Shown: positions 27,596-38,045 of the stretch, one piece after another
Position numbering within the stretch: position 1 is the stretch's first letter
How the letters are laid out: each line of letters starts with the position of its first letter
Source: Anatilimnocola aggregata
Lineage (GTDB): Bacteria > Planctomycetota > Planctomycetia > Pirellulales > Pirellulaceae
Direction: 5' to 3'
Assembly (NCBI RefSeq): GCF_007747655.1
Contig: NZ_CP036274.1
Coordinates: forward strand, 2,852,001-2,916,000
Length of the DNA stretch: 64,000 nucleotides
Position numbers and translations under genes: made by a program
Notes under the pieces: generated by a model
Seen by the model: only the letters and a program-made list of their open reading frames with translations
What the model was told of the DNA's origin: nothing
Databases searched by the model: none

Positions 27596-29926
27596 ATGTT
27601 TCCCCCTCTCTCCGCCAAAATCGCTTTTTGCGTATTGGCTATCGTTGTCGACGCTGCCACGGCGCGCGCCCAGGTGCCGTACGCCGACGATCTGAAGTTT
27701 TTCGAGAACAAGATTCGCCCCGTCTTGGTGAAGCACTGTTACGCTTGTCACTCCCAGGACGCGAAAGAGGTGGGAGGCAAACTGCTGCTCGACACCCGTG
27801 CTGGTCTGCGGAAGGGGGGCGAATCGGGGCCGGCTCTGGTGGAAGGAGAGCCGGAGGAGAGCTTGCTGGTTCAAGCGCTGCTTTACGATGACCTGCAGAT
27901 GCCTCCCGAGGAGCCATTGCCCGAGGCGATCATTAACGATGTGAAGGAGTGGATTCGCCGAGGTGCGCCCGATCCTCGCCAGCCCAAGAAGGTGGTGCGG
28001 CAGCGGGATGGTTCAACCGTCGTCAGCGACGAGGCGCTTTGGTCGCTGCGGCCGCGGCTCAACCCTGCGGTGCCTGAGGTGCAAACTGCGGAGTGGTGCC
28101 GCGATCCGCTCGATCGCTTTGTCTTGGCGCGCATCGAAGCAGCCAACCTGAAGCCCGCGGGCGATGCGGAGCCGGCGAAGCTCGTCCGGCGACTCTACTT
28201 TGACTTGCTCGGTCTGCCGCCGACGAAAACTGAAGTCGATCAGTTTGTCGCCGATCATCAGCGGCGCGGCGCTGTGGCCGTCTCGGCGTTAGTTGATCAG
28301 CTGCTCACAAGTCCGCAGTTCGGCGAGCGCTGGGGGCGGTTCTGGCTCGATTTCGCGCGGTACGGCGAATCGAACGGGAACGACGGCCTGGGGCGGAACC
28401 CGACCTTTCCGCATGCCTGGCGCTATCGCGATTACGTGATCGCCGCCTTCAACGCTGACACGCCTTACGATCGCTTTCTGACGGAACAGATCGCCGGAGA
28501 TCTGCTGCCGAGCGATTCGCCGGAACAGCAGGATCGTCAGCGGGTGGCAACCGGGTTCTTGGCCTTGGGTTCGAAACCAGCGAAGGCCATGAACACCAAT
28601 TTCGAAATGGATGTCGTCGCCGATCAGATCGATGTGATCGGCCGCGGCATCCTCGGTTTGAGCGTGGCTTGTGCCCGCTGCCACGACCACAAGTTCGATC
28701 CGATTCCCACTCGTGACTATTATGCGCTGGCTGGAATCTTCACGAGCACCGAAACCCTATGGGGAACGGCGGCCCATGAGGGCTTGACTGCGCCCGCAAC
28801 CGATCTGCACGTGCTACAAGCCGCTCCTCACGTTACTCCACCCGAGGGCTTTGTGGAAACGGTGTTGGTGCTCGAATCGAACACTGGAAGGCCAAAAACG
28901 CCTCCCAAGTCCAAGTGGAAGTCCGGCACACCGCTCGCCATGGGCGTGCGCGATCGCGCGAAACCAGCCGACACGAAGGTCAACGTCAAAGGTGAGATGT
29001 CGAAGCTCGGCGAGGTGGTGCCACGAGGCTTTCTTTCGGCTTGCGAATTGTCGGAAAACATCGAAGTCGATCCAACTCAAAGTGGCCGGTTACAATTATC
29101 GCAGTGGATCACTCATCGCGATCATCCACTGACTGCGCGTGTGATGGTGAATCGAATCTGGCAGCAACTCTTTGGCACGGGAATCGTCGCGACGCCGGAT
29201 GATTTCGGCGTTTATGGTGAGCGGCCAACACACCCCGAACTGCTCGACCATTTGGCGACGCGGTTTGTCAGCGGCGGCTGGTCCGTCAAGCAAATGGTCC
29301 GTTCCATTGTGCTGAGTCGAACTTATCAACTGGCCAGTGATGCGGACGCAAAATTAATCGAGGCCGATCCGCAGAATCGATTGCTCGCCCGGCATGCGCG
29401 TCGCCGGCTTGAAGCGGAAATGCTGCGCGACAGCATGCTGCTCGTCAGCGGACAATTGCAATTAGTGCCGGGCGAGGGTTCGCTCGTCAGACACCGCGAT
29501 ATCCTGGTGAATCTGGCAGGCAGTCTGCACCAGGCCAGCAGCCACCGCAGTATCTATCTTTGCTATCTGCGCAGTTCACCGCCACCGGAACTGGCTGCCT
29601 TCGATTTGCCCGATTTCACGACCGTGATCGGGCAGCGCGACGTGAGCATGGTACCGAGTCAAGCGCTGCACCTGTTCAACAATCCGTTTGTCATCGACCA
29701 GGCAGGACATTTCGCCCGATTGGTCACGAATGAAACAGCTTCTCCTGAGGGACGAGTGCGAATCGTTTGGGAGTGGGCTTTCGGCCGAGAACCCAGTCCC
29801 GCCGAAATTGAGAAAGCCTTAGAACTGGTGCGTGTCACCGAAGTGGAACTATCCGACAGAGAGAAAGCCTGGGCCAGCTTGTGTCAGGCTGTATTGATTA
29901 CCAACGAGTTTCGGTATGTGGATTGA
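27596..29926 (+). CDS. PSCyt1-DUF1549-DUF1553 heme-motif protein
   Basis: A 776-residue exported protein with signal peptide ([15 protein letters not shown]), PSCyt1 cytochrome domain with C48-Y-A-C51-H52, DUF1549 ([19 protein letters not shown]) containing a second motif [18 protein letters not shown], and a DUF1553 domain ([20 protein letters not shown]). It has the common CX2CH type and no Ig-like domain. It leads a two-gene set with the DUF1501 gene 57 bp downstream. The protein is similar in plan to those at 3712 and 31394. Heme binding is predicted from the motifs; the biological role is not known. Confidence 0.9.
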   Translation: MFPPLSAKIAFCVLAIVVDAATARAQVPYADDLKFFENKIRPVLVKHCYACHSQDAKEVGGKLLLDTRAGLRKGGESGPALVEGEPEESLLVQALLYDDLQMPPEEPLPEAIINDVKEWIRRGAPDPRQPKKVVRQRDGSTVVSDEALWSLRPRLNPAVPEVQTAEWCRDPLDRFVLARIEAANLKPAGDAEPAKLVRRLYFDLLGLPPTKTEVDQFVADHQRRGAVAVSALVDQLLTSPQFGERWGRFWLDFARYGESNGNDGLGRNPTFPHAWRYRDYVIAAFNADTPYDRFLTEQIAGDLLPSDSPEQQDRQRVATGFLALGSKPAKAMNTNFEMDVVADQIDVIGRGILGLSVACARCHDHKFDPIPTRDYYALAGIFTSTETLWGTAAHEGLTAPATDLHVLQAAPHVTPPEGFVETVLVLESNTGRPKTPPKSKWKSGTPLAMGVRDRAKPADTKVNVKGEMSKLGEVVPRGFLSACELSENIEVDPTQSGRLQLSQWITHRDHPLTARVMVNRIWQQLFGTGIVATPDDFGVYGERPTHPELLDHLATRFVSGGWSVKQMVRSIVLSRTYQLASDADAKLIEADPQNRLLARHARRRLEAEMLRDSMLLVSGQLQLVPGEGSLVRHRDILVNLAGSLHQASSHRSIYLCYLRSSPPPELAAFDLPDFTTVIGQRDVSMVPSQALHLFNNPFVIDQAGHFARLVTNETASPEGRVRIVWEWAFGREPSPAEIEKALELVRVTEVELSDREKAWASLCQAVLITNEFRYVD

Positions 29927-29983
29927 TGATTGGTCACGACGATAGCATTTCATAAAACTGTGCTTACCTGCGTGAAGAATTCC

Positions 29984-31348
29984 ATGGCTTACTCACGACG
30001 CGACATGCTGCAGGCCACCTCCTGCGGCTTTGGCTACCTGGCCTTACAAGCCTTAATGGGCGAGCGCGCGTCGGCGGCACCAAATTCGCTCCCGCTGCCG
30101 AAGGGCCTTGCGGCACGACAGCCGCCGCTGCCGGCGCGAGCCAAATGCGTGATCTTTCTGTGCATGAGCGGGGGGCCGGCGCAGCTGGATACGTTTGATT
30201 ACAAGCCGCAGACCGGCGACAAGAAGCATCCGGGCTCGGTTTTTCCCTTTCAACAGCGTGGCCAGAGCGGATTGTGGATTTCGGATTTGCTGCCGGAAAC
30301 CGCGCGCCATGCGGACCAATTGTGCGTCATCAACGGCATGCATGCCGACACGGGCATTCATGCCCAGTCGTTCCTGCAGTTGCACACCGGCGACCGTTTG
30401 CGGCAACGCCCCAGTTTGGGCTCGTGGATTAGCTACGGGCTGGGTACCGAGAATCATAACTTGCCCGGGTTCATCAGCCTGAATACTTCCAAGAGCTCGG
30501 TATATTCCAGTGCTTTCCTGCCCTCGATTTACACTGGGACTCCGATTGGCGTGAACGGCGAGAACATGTCGTCTGCCACGATCAACAACGTGACCAGCGA
30601 TCATTTGCCGCTCCCCGCCAAACGCCGGCAACTCGATCTCGTGCAGTCGCTCAATCGGCAGCACCAGGCCGATCGTCCACATGATGAAAAACTGGAAGGC
30701 GTTATTCAGTCGATGGAACTTGGTTTTCAAATGCAGGCGGAAGCGCCGGGCTGGCTGGACCTCAGCCGCGAAACGCAGGCGACGCTGGACCGTTATCGAG
30801 TCAGCAAACAGGGCGAATCGATTGGCGTTTGCAAGGAATCGGACTTCGGCCGCCAATGTTTGCTGGCCCGCCGCTTCATTGAGGCCGGGGTGCGATTCGT
30901 CGAACTGAATCACGGCAGTTGGGATCAGCACAAAAATCATCGCCGCGACTTGCAGGCCAATTGCGCCGCGACCGATGCACCGATCGCGGCTTTGCTGGAA
31001 GATCTCAAGCAGCGCGGCCTGCTGGAAGATACGCTCGTGATCTGGGGCGGCGAGTTCGGCCGCCCCGGTTTGACTCCCGACGATGGCAAGGACGAGACCG
31101 ACCACAACTTTCGCGGTTTCACCTTCTGGCTGGCCGGCGGCGGTGTGAAGGGTGGTTATGTCCACGGCAAGACGAACGAGACCGGCGCCCAGGCCGTCGA
31201 GGGCAAGGTCCACTTCCGCGATCTGCACGCCACGGTCCTGCACCTGCTGGGCCTCCCGGCGAATGAACTGACCTACTGGTACGCCGGCCGCGATCATCGC
31301 CTGACCGGTCCCGAAGGTGGTAAAGTGGTCCACGAGTTGTTTGCTTGA
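29984..31348 (+). CDS. DUF1501 Tat-exported protein with altered C-terminal motif
   Basis: This DUF1501 protein (454 residues from ATG 29984) has the leader [20 protein letters not shown] right after the start, which is why I prefer this start to an in-frame upstream codon at 29930. The N-terminal block is [17 protein letters not shown]. The C-terminal block differs from its six relatives in this window: [20 protein letters not shown] replaces the GEFGRTP...GRDH pattern, so Thr-Pro and the Gly-Arg before Asp-His are changed while Asp-His itself is kept. Gene order and a 45-bp gap to the next heme-motif gene suggest continued transcription. Activity may be altered. Confidence 0.88.
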   Translation: MAYSRRDMLQATSCGFGYLALQALMGERASAAPNSLPLPKGLAARQPPLPARAKCVIFLCMSGGPAQLDTFDYKPQTGDKKHPGSVFPFQQRGQSGLWISDLLPETARHADQLCVINGMHADTGIHAQSFLQLHTGDRLRQRPSLGSWISYGLGTENHNLPGFISLNTSKSSVYSSAFLPSIYTGTPIGVNGENMSSATINNVTSDHLPLPAKRRQLDLVQSLNRQHQADRPHDEKLEGVIQSMELGFQMQAEAPGWLDLSRETQATLDRYRVSKQGESIGVCKESDFGRQCLLARRFIEAGVRFVELNHGSWDQHKNHRRDLQANCAATDAPIAALLEDLKQRGLLEDTLVIWGGEFGRPGLTPDDGKDETDHNFRGFTFWLAGGGVKGGYVHGKTNETGAQAVEGKVHFRDLHATVLHLLGLPANELTYWYAGRDHRLTGPEGGKVVHELFA

Positions 31349-31393
31349 GCTTTTATTTCGCCGCAATCGAACGCTGAGACTGGTTGAGTTGTG

Positions 31394-33904
31394 ATGAGCA
31401 TGGGTCGACGAACAATTCGCTGGCTGCTGGTCGCGCTGGGCGCCGCCGCGCAGGTCTCCGCGCAAGCCGCGGACGACGGCATCGAGTTCTTTGAAAAATC
31501 GATTCGCCCGATCCTCGTGCAGCATTGCTACGAATGTCATTCGCAGGCCGCAGCCGAGAAAGGGAAGCTCCAAGCGGGATTGTTGCTCGACAGCAAGCAA
31601 GGCGTACTCACCGGCGGTGAAAGTGGCCCGGCGATCGTCGCGGGGAAGCCCGACAAGAGCCTGCTGATCGGCGCGCTGAAGTATGAGTCGTACGAAATGC
31701 CTCCCAAGGGGCGTTTGCCAGCGAGCGTGATTGCTGACTTTGAAAAATGGGTGAAGATGGGCGCGCCCGATCTGCGCGAAGCCATGTCTGCGCCAGCACC
31801 GCGGCGGACCGCGTTTCAAATCACAGCCGAAGACTGGGCTCACTGGGCGTTTCAGTCCCTGCACAAGTCGCCGCCGCCGAAGGTCCACGATGCTGCCTGG
31901 GTTCGCGACGACCTCGACCGCTATGTCCTGGCAAAGCTCGAACAAGCCGGGCGGCGTCCAAGCGGGGAGGCGGATCGAGCGGCGCTGATGCGGCGCACCA
32001 CCTTCGCGCTCACCGGACTGGCTCCGACTCCTGAAGAGATTGCCGCCTTCATAGCCGACGACCGGAGCGATGGTTTCGAGCGCGTCGTCGATCGGCTGCT
32101 CAAATCGCCGGAGTTCGGCGTGCACTGGGGCCGGCACTGGCTCGATGGCGTGCGCTATGCCGACAACATCGACAAATCGGGCGAATATCGCCGCTGGGTC
32201 GTCCGGGCTTTCAATGACGATTTGCCATACGATAAGTTCCTCAAGCTGCAGATTGCCGGCGACCTGATTCCCGCCGACGAAACGGCTCCCGCAGATCGCG
32301 TGCATGAGAGCGGCGCGTCGCTCGATGGGATTACCGCCACGGGGATGATGAGCCTGGCTGTTTGGGAACAAGTGGGTCGCGACCTGGCCGTCGCCGAGAT
32401 CGTCGATAGCCAGATCGATCTGGTCGGACGGCAGTTGCTGGGCCTGACGCTCGCATGTGCTCGTTGTCACGATCACAAGTTTGATCCGATCTCAACCAAA
32501 GACTATTACTCGCTGGCCGGCGTATTGTTCAGCAGCCACATCGCCACCGGCAAACTGATCGCCGACGACCGCTTGGGAACCGATCTGGTCGAGGTTCCGC
32601 TCCTCAACGCTGAGCAGGCTGCGGCGAATCGGACGCTCGATGAACAGATCGCCGAGGCCGAGGAGAAGATCGCCTCCCTCGCCAAGAAAATTCCGCAAGC
32701 CGCAAAACTGGCTGACCTGACGAAGACGTTCCCCGACCTGGAAGCTCAATTGGCGAAAGCCACCACCTCCGCCAATAAGAAGAAACTGAACGAGCAGATC
32801 GCGAAAGCCAAAGCTGAACAAGAGAAACTCACCGCCGATCAGAAATCATCCGGCTGGGAGGTCAATCCGCCTGAACTGCAGGAGATCGCAACGATTCGGG
32901 CGGAGATTGCCGACCTGCAAAAGCAAAAGTTCAAAGCCCCGTCGGCGGTTTCGATTCGCGAAGGGGGCGTGCCTGGCAGCAATCGCGCAAAGATCGGCGA
33001 TGCGCCGATTTACTTGCGCGGCGAATACACGCGCGAGGGAGAGATTGTTCCGCGGCGTTTCCCAACGATCCTGGCTGGTGAGATGCAGATCCCGCTCGGC
33101 GAACGTACCCAGCAAAGCGGACGGCGGGAACTGGCGGAATGGATCGCCTCGGCCGAAAACCCGTTGACCGCGCGGGTCATGGTGAATCGCGTCTGGCAGC
33201 AATTGATCGGCAGAGGGCTGGTTCGCTCCCCCGATAATTTCGGCAAACTCGGCGAGCGACCGACGCATCCCGAACTGCTCGACCATTTAGCTCAGCGGTT
33301 CTTGGCTTCGGGCTGGTCGGTCAAGCAGTTGGTGCGCGAGATCGTCCTCTCGGCCACCTTCCGGCAAGCAAGCTTCGTCTCCGCCGAGGAAGCTCGCCTC
33401 GATCCGGACAATGCCGCCATCAGCCACATGAACCGCCGCCGGTTGACGTATGAAGAACTACGCGATTCGTTGCTCCGCTTGGGCAGGACCACGAGCGAAG
33501 ATGCGCCCACCACAACTTCAGCTGCAGCCACCGAAATGCCGCGGCGGACAATGTACGAAGCCCTCGACCGCCGCAAGACGGACGTAACCGCCGCGATTTT
33601 TGACGGTCCCGATTCCAAAGCGATCGTCCCCTTCCGGGCGGAAACAACGACCGCGCCGCAAGCCCTGTTTTTGATGAACAACGCGCTGGTGGTCGATACT
33701 GCCAAGCGCCTGGCCGCTCAACTGCAGAAAGACCCGCAACTGACCACGGATAGTCAGCGGCTCGATCGACTGTGGTTGCTGACTCTTGGTCGCCCGCCGG
33801 AAACGGAAGAAATGGAAACTGCCTTCGGGTTCATCGGCAAGCACTCGTGGGAAGGATTTGTTCAGGCGCTGTTGGGTTCCAACGAGTTTGCTTATCTGGA
33901 TTGA
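31394..33904 (+). CDS. PSCyt1-DUF1549-coiled coil-DUF1553 protein
   Basis: An 836-residue exported protein. The PSCyt1 domain has C45-Y-E-C48-H49; DUF1549 contains a second motif [18 protein letters not shown] at about 355-372; DUF1553 begins near MVNRVWQQLIGRGLVRSPDN. Between DUF1549 and DUF1553 is a long charged helical insert at about 415-515 (EEKIASLAKKIPQAAKL and KKLNEQIAKAKAEQEKLTAD) that is probably a coiled coil. A GTG at 31391 directly precedes ATG 31394; I chose the ATG. The DUF1501 partner starts 36 bp downstream. The coiled coil could mediate dimerisation or contact with other proteins of the set. Confidence 0.9.
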   Translation: MSMGRRTIRWLLVALGAAAQVSAQAADDGIEFFEKSIRPILVQHCYECHSQAAAEKGKLQAGLLLDSKQGVLTGGESGPAIVAGKPDKSLLIGALKYESYEMPPKGRLPASVIADFEKWVKMGAPDLREAMSAPAPRRTAFQITAEDWAHWAFQSLHKSPPPKVHDAAWVRDDLDRYVLAKLEQAGRRPSGEADRAALMRRTTFALTGLAPTPEEIAAFIADDRSDGFERVVDRLLKSPEFGVHWGRHWLDGVRYADNIDKSGEYRRWVVRAFNDDLPYDKFLKLQIAGDLIPADETAPADRVHESGASLDGITATGMMSLAVWEQVGRDLAVAEIVDSQIDLVGRQLLGLTLACARCHDHKFDPISTKDYYSLAGVLFSSHIATGKLIADDRLGTDLVEVPLLNAEQAAANRTLDEQIAEAEEKIASLAKKIPQAAKLADLTKTFPDLEAQLAKATTSANKKKLNEQIAKAKAEQEKLTADQKSSGWEVNPPELQEIATIRAEIADLQKQKFKAPSAVSIREGGVPGSNRAKIGDAPIYLRGEYTREGEIVPRRFPTILAGEMQIPLGERTQQSGRRELAEWIASAENPLTARVMVNRVWQQLIGRGLVRSPDNFGKLGERPTHPELLDHLAQRFLASGWSVKQLVREIVLSATFRQASFVSAEEARLDPDNAAISHMNRRRLTYEELRDSLLRLGRTTSEDAPTTTSAAATEMPRRTMYEALDRRKTDVTAAIFDGPDSKAIVPFRAETTTAPQALFLMNNALVVDTAKRLAAQLQKDPQLTTDSQRLDRLWLLTLGRPPETEEMETAFGFIGKHSWEGFVQALLGSNEFAYLD

Positions 33905-33940
33905 TGTCGCTGGCTGCAGAATTGATTGGACGGACGAACG

Positions 33941-35338
33941 ATGAATGACATGACGACAACGATCGACCGCCGGCAAATGCTCAGTTGCCTTGCCGGGGGA
34001 TTCGGTTCGGTAGGATTGGCCGCGATGCTGGGCGAATCAGCGGCAGCGGATTCAACTCCTTCCAAGCTGAGCCTGCCTCACCATGCGCCGCGCGTGAAGC
34101 GGGTCATCTTTTTGTTCATGAACGGCGGTCCGTCGCAAATCGACACCTTCGATCCCAAGCCGGAGCTCGCTCGCTGGGAAGGGAAACGGTTGCCGGTCCT
34201 CGATCAGAATACGAACAAACTGCTCGGTAAACCACGGCCGCTGGGCAATGCCTTTCCTTCCCCTTGGAAGTTCGCCAAACATGGGGAATCCGGCCTGGAT
34301 GTGAGCGAGTTGTTTCCGCACGTCGCCCGGCACGCGGACGATCTGTGCCTGATTCGTTCGATGTGCTGCGACAGTTTCTTTCACGCCCAAGGGACGCTCG
34401 AGATGATGACCGGCAGCGGTCTCTTCCTTCGGCCGAGCATGGGCTCGTGGCTGACGTACGGCCTAGGGACGGAGAATCGCAACCTGCCTGGCTTCGTCGT
34501 TCTCGGTAACGTGATGGGGAATGTCGACGCTACCAAGGTGTTCAGCTCCGCGTTCCTGCCGGCCGAGTTCCAAGGGACGCGCTTGGCGAATCTGAAAGAG
34601 CCCATCCCGAACTTGAAATCGCCTCTTGCCGATGATGAGCAGCGGGCTCGGCTCGACGTCATGCAGCAGTTCAACGCCCGGCATCTGAGTCGCCGGAACG
34701 ACACCTCGGCCTTGAACGCGCGGATTGAAGCATTCGAACTGGCGTACCGCATGCAAACGGTGGCGTCGGATGCGTTCGATCTGGCGAATGAATCGGCCGC
34801 GATGCAGCGTTTGTACGGTCTCGACGAAACGAAGACGAATGCCTACGGCCAGAAATGCCTGCTGGCACGCCGGCTCGTCGAACGGGGCGTCCGCTGCGTG
34901 GTGGTGAACCACATCGATTGGGATCAACACAGCAACCTGATGGCGGGACATGCGAAGAACGCTGGCGAGGTCGATCAACCAATCGCCGGACTGCTGACGG
35001 ATCTGAAGCAGCGGGGCCTGCTGGAAGATACGCTCGTGATCTGGGGCGGCGAATTCGGCCGCACGCCGAACACCGAGGGGAAGAACGGCCGCGACCACAA
35101 CACGGCTGCATTCAGCATGTGGCTCGCCGGCGGCGGCGTGAAAGGTGGGCACATCCATGGCGTGACCGACGAATTCGGCGCCTACACGGTCGAGGGCCGC
35201 ACCCACGTGCACGACCTGCACGCTACGATCCTGCACCTGCTAGGCATCAACCACGAGCAGTTCACCTACCGCTATGGCGGCCGCGACTACCGGCTCACGG
35301 ATGTCTTCGGAAATGTCGTCCGGGAAATCCTGGCTTGA
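33941..35338 (+). CDS. DUF1501 Tat-exported protein
   Basis: A 465-residue DUF1501 protein. ATG 33941 is preferred to an in-frame upstream codon because it places the twin-arginine leader (DRRQMLSCLAGGFGSVGLA) at residues 9-27. The blocks are FMNGGPSQIDTFDPKPE, then WGGEFGRTPNTEGKNGRDHN and [11 protein letters not shown]. It follows a PSCyt1/DUF1549/DUF1553 gene. The stretch [15 protein letters not shown] is shared almost exactly with the DUF1501 protein at 29984, which suggests recent duplication of this pair. A secreted hydrolase-like role is inferred. Confidence 0.9.
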   Translation: MNDMTTTIDRRQMLSCLAGGFGSVGLAAMLGESAAADSTPSKLSLPHHAPRVKRVIFLFMNGGPSQIDTFDPKPELARWEGKRLPVLDQNTNKLLGKPRPLGNAFPSPWKFAKHGESGLDVSELFPHVARHADDLCLIRSMCCDSFFHAQGTLEMMTGSGLFLRPSMGSWLTYGLGTENRNLPGFVVLGNVMGNVDATKVFSSAFLPAEFQGTRLANLKEPIPNLKSPLADDEQRARLDVMQQFNARHLSRRNDTSALNARIEAFELAYRMQTVASDAFDLANESAAMQRLYGLDETKTNAYGQKCLLARRLVERGVRCVVVNHIDWDQHSNLMAGHAKNAGEVDQPIAGLLTDLKQRGLLEDTLVIWGGEFGRTPNTEGKNGRDHNTAAFSMWLAGGGVKGGHIHGVTDEFGAYTVEGRTHVHDLHATILHLLGINHEQFTYRYGGRDYRLTDVFGNVVREILA

Positions 35339-35424
35339 TCGCGATGTGGATCTTCGTCAATTCAATGAACTGCTCAATCGCTAATAAATGTCCTTGGATA
35401 GCCTTTTTTCTGAAGCAATTCTCC

Positions 35425-36561
35425 ATGCGTAATCGAACTCCTTGGTGGCGGCCGTGGGGATTGTTTATCGCTGCAATAGCGATCTGGAATCAAGGGTCTG
35501 GGCCCGCGCATGCTCAGCAACCCTTCGCTGCAGAGCCGCTGAGCCGCGTTGCTTTTGGCTCATGCGCCAAGCAGGACAAGCCGCAACTCATTTGGGACGC
35601 GGTCATCGAAACGAAGCCGCAATTGTTCTTGTTCCTGGGGGACAACATTTACGGCGACACCCAGGACATGCAGGTGCTCCGCGACAAGTGGAACCTGCTC
35701 GGCGCTCAGCCTGGTTACCAACGGCTCAAGGAGACCTGCCGGATCCTGGCGACCTGGGACGACCACGATTACGGCGCGAACGACGCAGGGGCGGACTATC
35801 CGAAGAAGCACGAATCGCAGCAGATCTTTCACGATTTTTTCGGCGTACCGGAGGACAGCCCGCGGCGGAAGCACGAAGGTGTGTATCACGCGCAGGTGTT
35901 TGGTCCGCTCGGCAAACGGGTGCAGATCATGCTGCTTGATGTACGTTATTTTCGCAGTCCGCTCGTCAAGGGTTTCAAGCCGGGCGAACCAGGGGACGGT
36001 TATCGCGGCGTGTATCTTCCGAACGATGATCCCGCCGCAACCATCCTGGGCGAGGCTCAATGGAAATGGCTCGCAGAGCAGTTGCGATTACCAGCCGAGT
36101 TGCGTCTGATTTGCTCCGGCACGCAGATCCTGCCGGACGAACATGGTTCGGAATGCTGGGCTAACTTCCCCCGCGAGCGGAAGAGGCTCTTCCAGACCAT
36201 TCGCGAGTCGCAAGCTAAAGGCGTGGTGCTCCTGAGCGGCGATCGGCATCTCGCGGAAGTGATGAAGCTCGGGCCGGAGGAAGCCGGCATCGGCTACCCG
36301 TTGGTCGAAGTGACTTCGAGCAGCTTGAACGCCCCGAGCGGCAATGTGACAAAGGCGGGCGTTCGGTTCGCCAATGAAATCAATCGCTATCGAGTCGGCT
36401 TGACGTACTTCGACATCAACTTCGGCAACGTGCTGATCGATTGGGAGCAGGCCGATCCGCTCGTGCGCGTGCAGATCCGTGAAGAACAAGGCCAGGTTGT
36501 GCTCCAGCAGCGAATCTTGCTCAGTCAACTGCAGCCAAGCCAGCCGCCAGCTAACAAGTGA
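35425..36561 (+). CDS. Secreted PhoD-like alkaline phosphatase/phosphodiesterase
   Basis: A 378-residue metallophosphoesterase of the PhoD type: AFGSCAKQDKPQ near the mature N-terminus, FLGDNIYGD (metal-binding Asp/Asn) at about 70-78, TWDDHDYGANDAG at about 108, SGTQILPDE, and SGDRHLAEV late in the protein. I placed the start at ATG 35425, which begins a leader MRNRTPWWRPWGLFIAA; the frame stays open far upstream, but that part is an antisense-like shadow of the DUF1501 gene. An ATG at 35344 is another possibility. It probably releases phosphate from organic phosphodiesters or monoesters outside the cytoplasm, and could respond to phosphate limitation, though I see no Pho box. Confidence 0.88.
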   Translation: MRNRTPWWRPWGLFIAAIAIWNQGSGPAHAQQPFAAEPLSRVAFGSCAKQDKPQLIWDAVIETKPQLFLFLGDNIYGDTQDMQVLRDKWNLLGAQPGYQRLKETCRILATWDDHDYGANDAGADYPKKHESQQIFHDFFGVPEDSPRRKHEGVYHAQVFGPLGKRVQIMLLDVRYFRSPLVKGFKPGEPGDGYRGVYLPNDDPAATILGEAQWKWLAEQLRLPAELRLICSGTQILPDEHGSECWANFPRERKRLFQTIRESQAKGVVLLSGDRHLAEVMKLGPEEAGIGYPLVEVTSSSLNAPSGNVTKAGVRFANEINRYRVGLTYFDINFGNVLIDWEQADPLVRVQIREEQGQVVLQQRILLSQLQPSQPPANK

Positions 36562-36702
36562 TCGTAAAGATCAAACTGCGCTGCGCGCGGGAGTCGCGAA
36601 GGTCGAACTCTGACGCTGCAACTTGCGAAAAATACATGCTTGGACTTTGATGTGTTTTCGGGTAGGCTTCACGCAACTTCGCCCGACTGTTCGAGGTGCC
36701 CC

Positions 36703-38037
36703 ATGCAAACGCAGGCTGCTCTCCCCACTCTGTTGAACGTCGGTCGCCGGCGCTGGCTCCTGCAGGCTGGGCTGGGTGTTCTGACGGGGCTATCCGTTCC
36801 ACAACTCCTGCGAGCGCGAGCGGTAGCGGCGGAACGCGGCCAGGAAAAATCACAGGCGGCAGTCATTCAAATCTGGTTGTCCGGGGGCCCGAGCCAGATT
36901 GATACCTGGGACCCGAAGCCGGAGATGCCAGCGGAGATCCGTGGGCCGTATCAGCCGATCGCTACTTCGGTGCCCGGCATTTCGCTCTGCGAACACTTGC
37001 CGCTACAGGCAGCAATGATGGAGAAGTTCGCCATCATCCGCTCGATGGACGCCAGCTCGAGCAATCACACGCCGATCACGTTTCAGGCCGCCAATCCCAG
37101 TGCGCAACGCACCGAAACTGGACGCCAAGGGGGCGGCTATCCGTCGATGGGTTCCGTCGCCGCAAAGTTCCGTGGCTCCAATCAGCCGGGGATGCCGCCG
37201 TTCGTGGCGCTGGCGAAGAGCATGGTCAGCGACATCTATGGCGCCGGCGACTTGGGGCAGGCGTTCGAGCCGCTCGACGGACTCAATGTCAACGGACGGT
37301 TCGCCATGCCGGAAGGCCTAACCATCGATCGCTTGCAGGATCGGGCCGCCCTGCGACAGAAGATGGATCGGTTCGAGCATAGGGTTGCCACAACTCCGGG
37401 GTTTGGCGATCAAGACCGCAGTGTGCGTGAAGCGTTTGACCTCGTGCTCGGCGGAGCCGCTCAACGGGCTTTCGATTTGAGCCAGGAATCGGAGGCCACC
37501 CGCGATCGCTTCGGCCGGGACTCGCTCGGCGAGAAACTGCTGCTCGCGCGGCGGCTCGTAGAAGCCGGCGTGACCTACATCACGCTCAGTGATGCCTGGG
37601 GGCACTGGGATCATCACGGCGATGAAGTTCGCTGGGGCGGCATCGTGAAAGGCTTGACGCCGATGCTGCCAGTCCTCGATCGCGCGATCACGACGCTGAT
37701 CAAAGATCTCGACGAGCGCGGCTTGCTGGACAACACCCTTGTGATCGTCGCGGGCGAGTTCGGCCGCAGTCCGATCATGACCAAAACAGCCGGCCGCGAT
37801 CACTGGCCGGCGGTCATGTCACTGCTGCTCGCTGGTGGCGGGATCCGCGGCGGACAAGTCATTGGCAGCACCGATCGCCGCGGCGGTGAAATCCGCGACC
37901 GTCCGCTCGGCCCCGGCGATCTGGCGGCAACCGTGTTCCAGCACTTGGGCATCGCCCCCCATGACCATTGGATCAGCCCTTCAGGCCGTCCGACGCCGCT
38001 GGTCGAAAAAGGGAAACCGATCGCCGAATTGTTCTGA
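36703..38037 (+). CDS. DUF1501 Tat-exported protein, unpaired
   Basis: A 444-residue DUF1501 protein. ATG 36703 has GAGGTG 5 nt upstream and sets the leader VGRRRWLLQAGLGVLTGLSV at about 13-32. Family blocks are WLSGGPSQIDTWDPKPE, GEFGRSPIMTKTAGRDHW and LLAGGGIRGG. It is the only DUF1501 gene in the window without an adjacent DUF1549/DUF1553 gene: a PhoD-type gene lies upstream and an alpha/beta hydrolase gene starts 8 bp downstream. This suggests that DUF1501 proteins can work without, or apart from, the heme-motif partner. Confidence 0.9.
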   Translation: MQTQAALPTLLNVGRRRWLLQAGLGVLTGLSVPQLLRARAVAAERGQEKSQAAVIQIWLSGGPSQIDTWDPKPEMPAEIRGPYQPIATSVPGISLCEHLPLQAAMMEKFAIIRSMDASSSNHTPITFQAANPSAQRTETGRQGGGYPSMGSVAAKFRGSNQPGMPPFVALAKSMVSDIYGAGDLGQAFEPLDGLNVNGRFAMPEGLTIDRLQDRAALRQKMDRFEHRVATTPGFGDQDRSVREAFDLVLGGAAQRAFDLSQESEATRDRFGRDSLGEKLLLARRLVEAGVTYITLSDAWGHWDHHGDEVRWGGIVKGLTPMLPVLDRAITTLIKDLDERGLLDNTLVIVAGEFGRSPIMTKTAGRDHWPAVMSLLLAGGGIRGGQVIGSTDRRGGEIRDRPLGPGDLAATVFQHLGIAPHDHWISPSGRPTPLVEKGKPIAELF

Positions 38038-38045
38038 GGCTAACG

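Noticed and set aside
30053-32476. Very long minus-strand open frame (807 codons)
   Set aside because: It lies antisense to a DUF1501 gene and the start of a heme-motif gene that both have clear domains. High-GC codon use often leaves the opposite strand open, and the antisense protein has no recognisable domain.
34855-35424. Upstream extension of the PhoD-like frame
   Set aside because: The extension overlaps the DUF1501 gene in another frame and is Arg/Pro-rich without protein character; the signal peptide at 35425 marks the true start.
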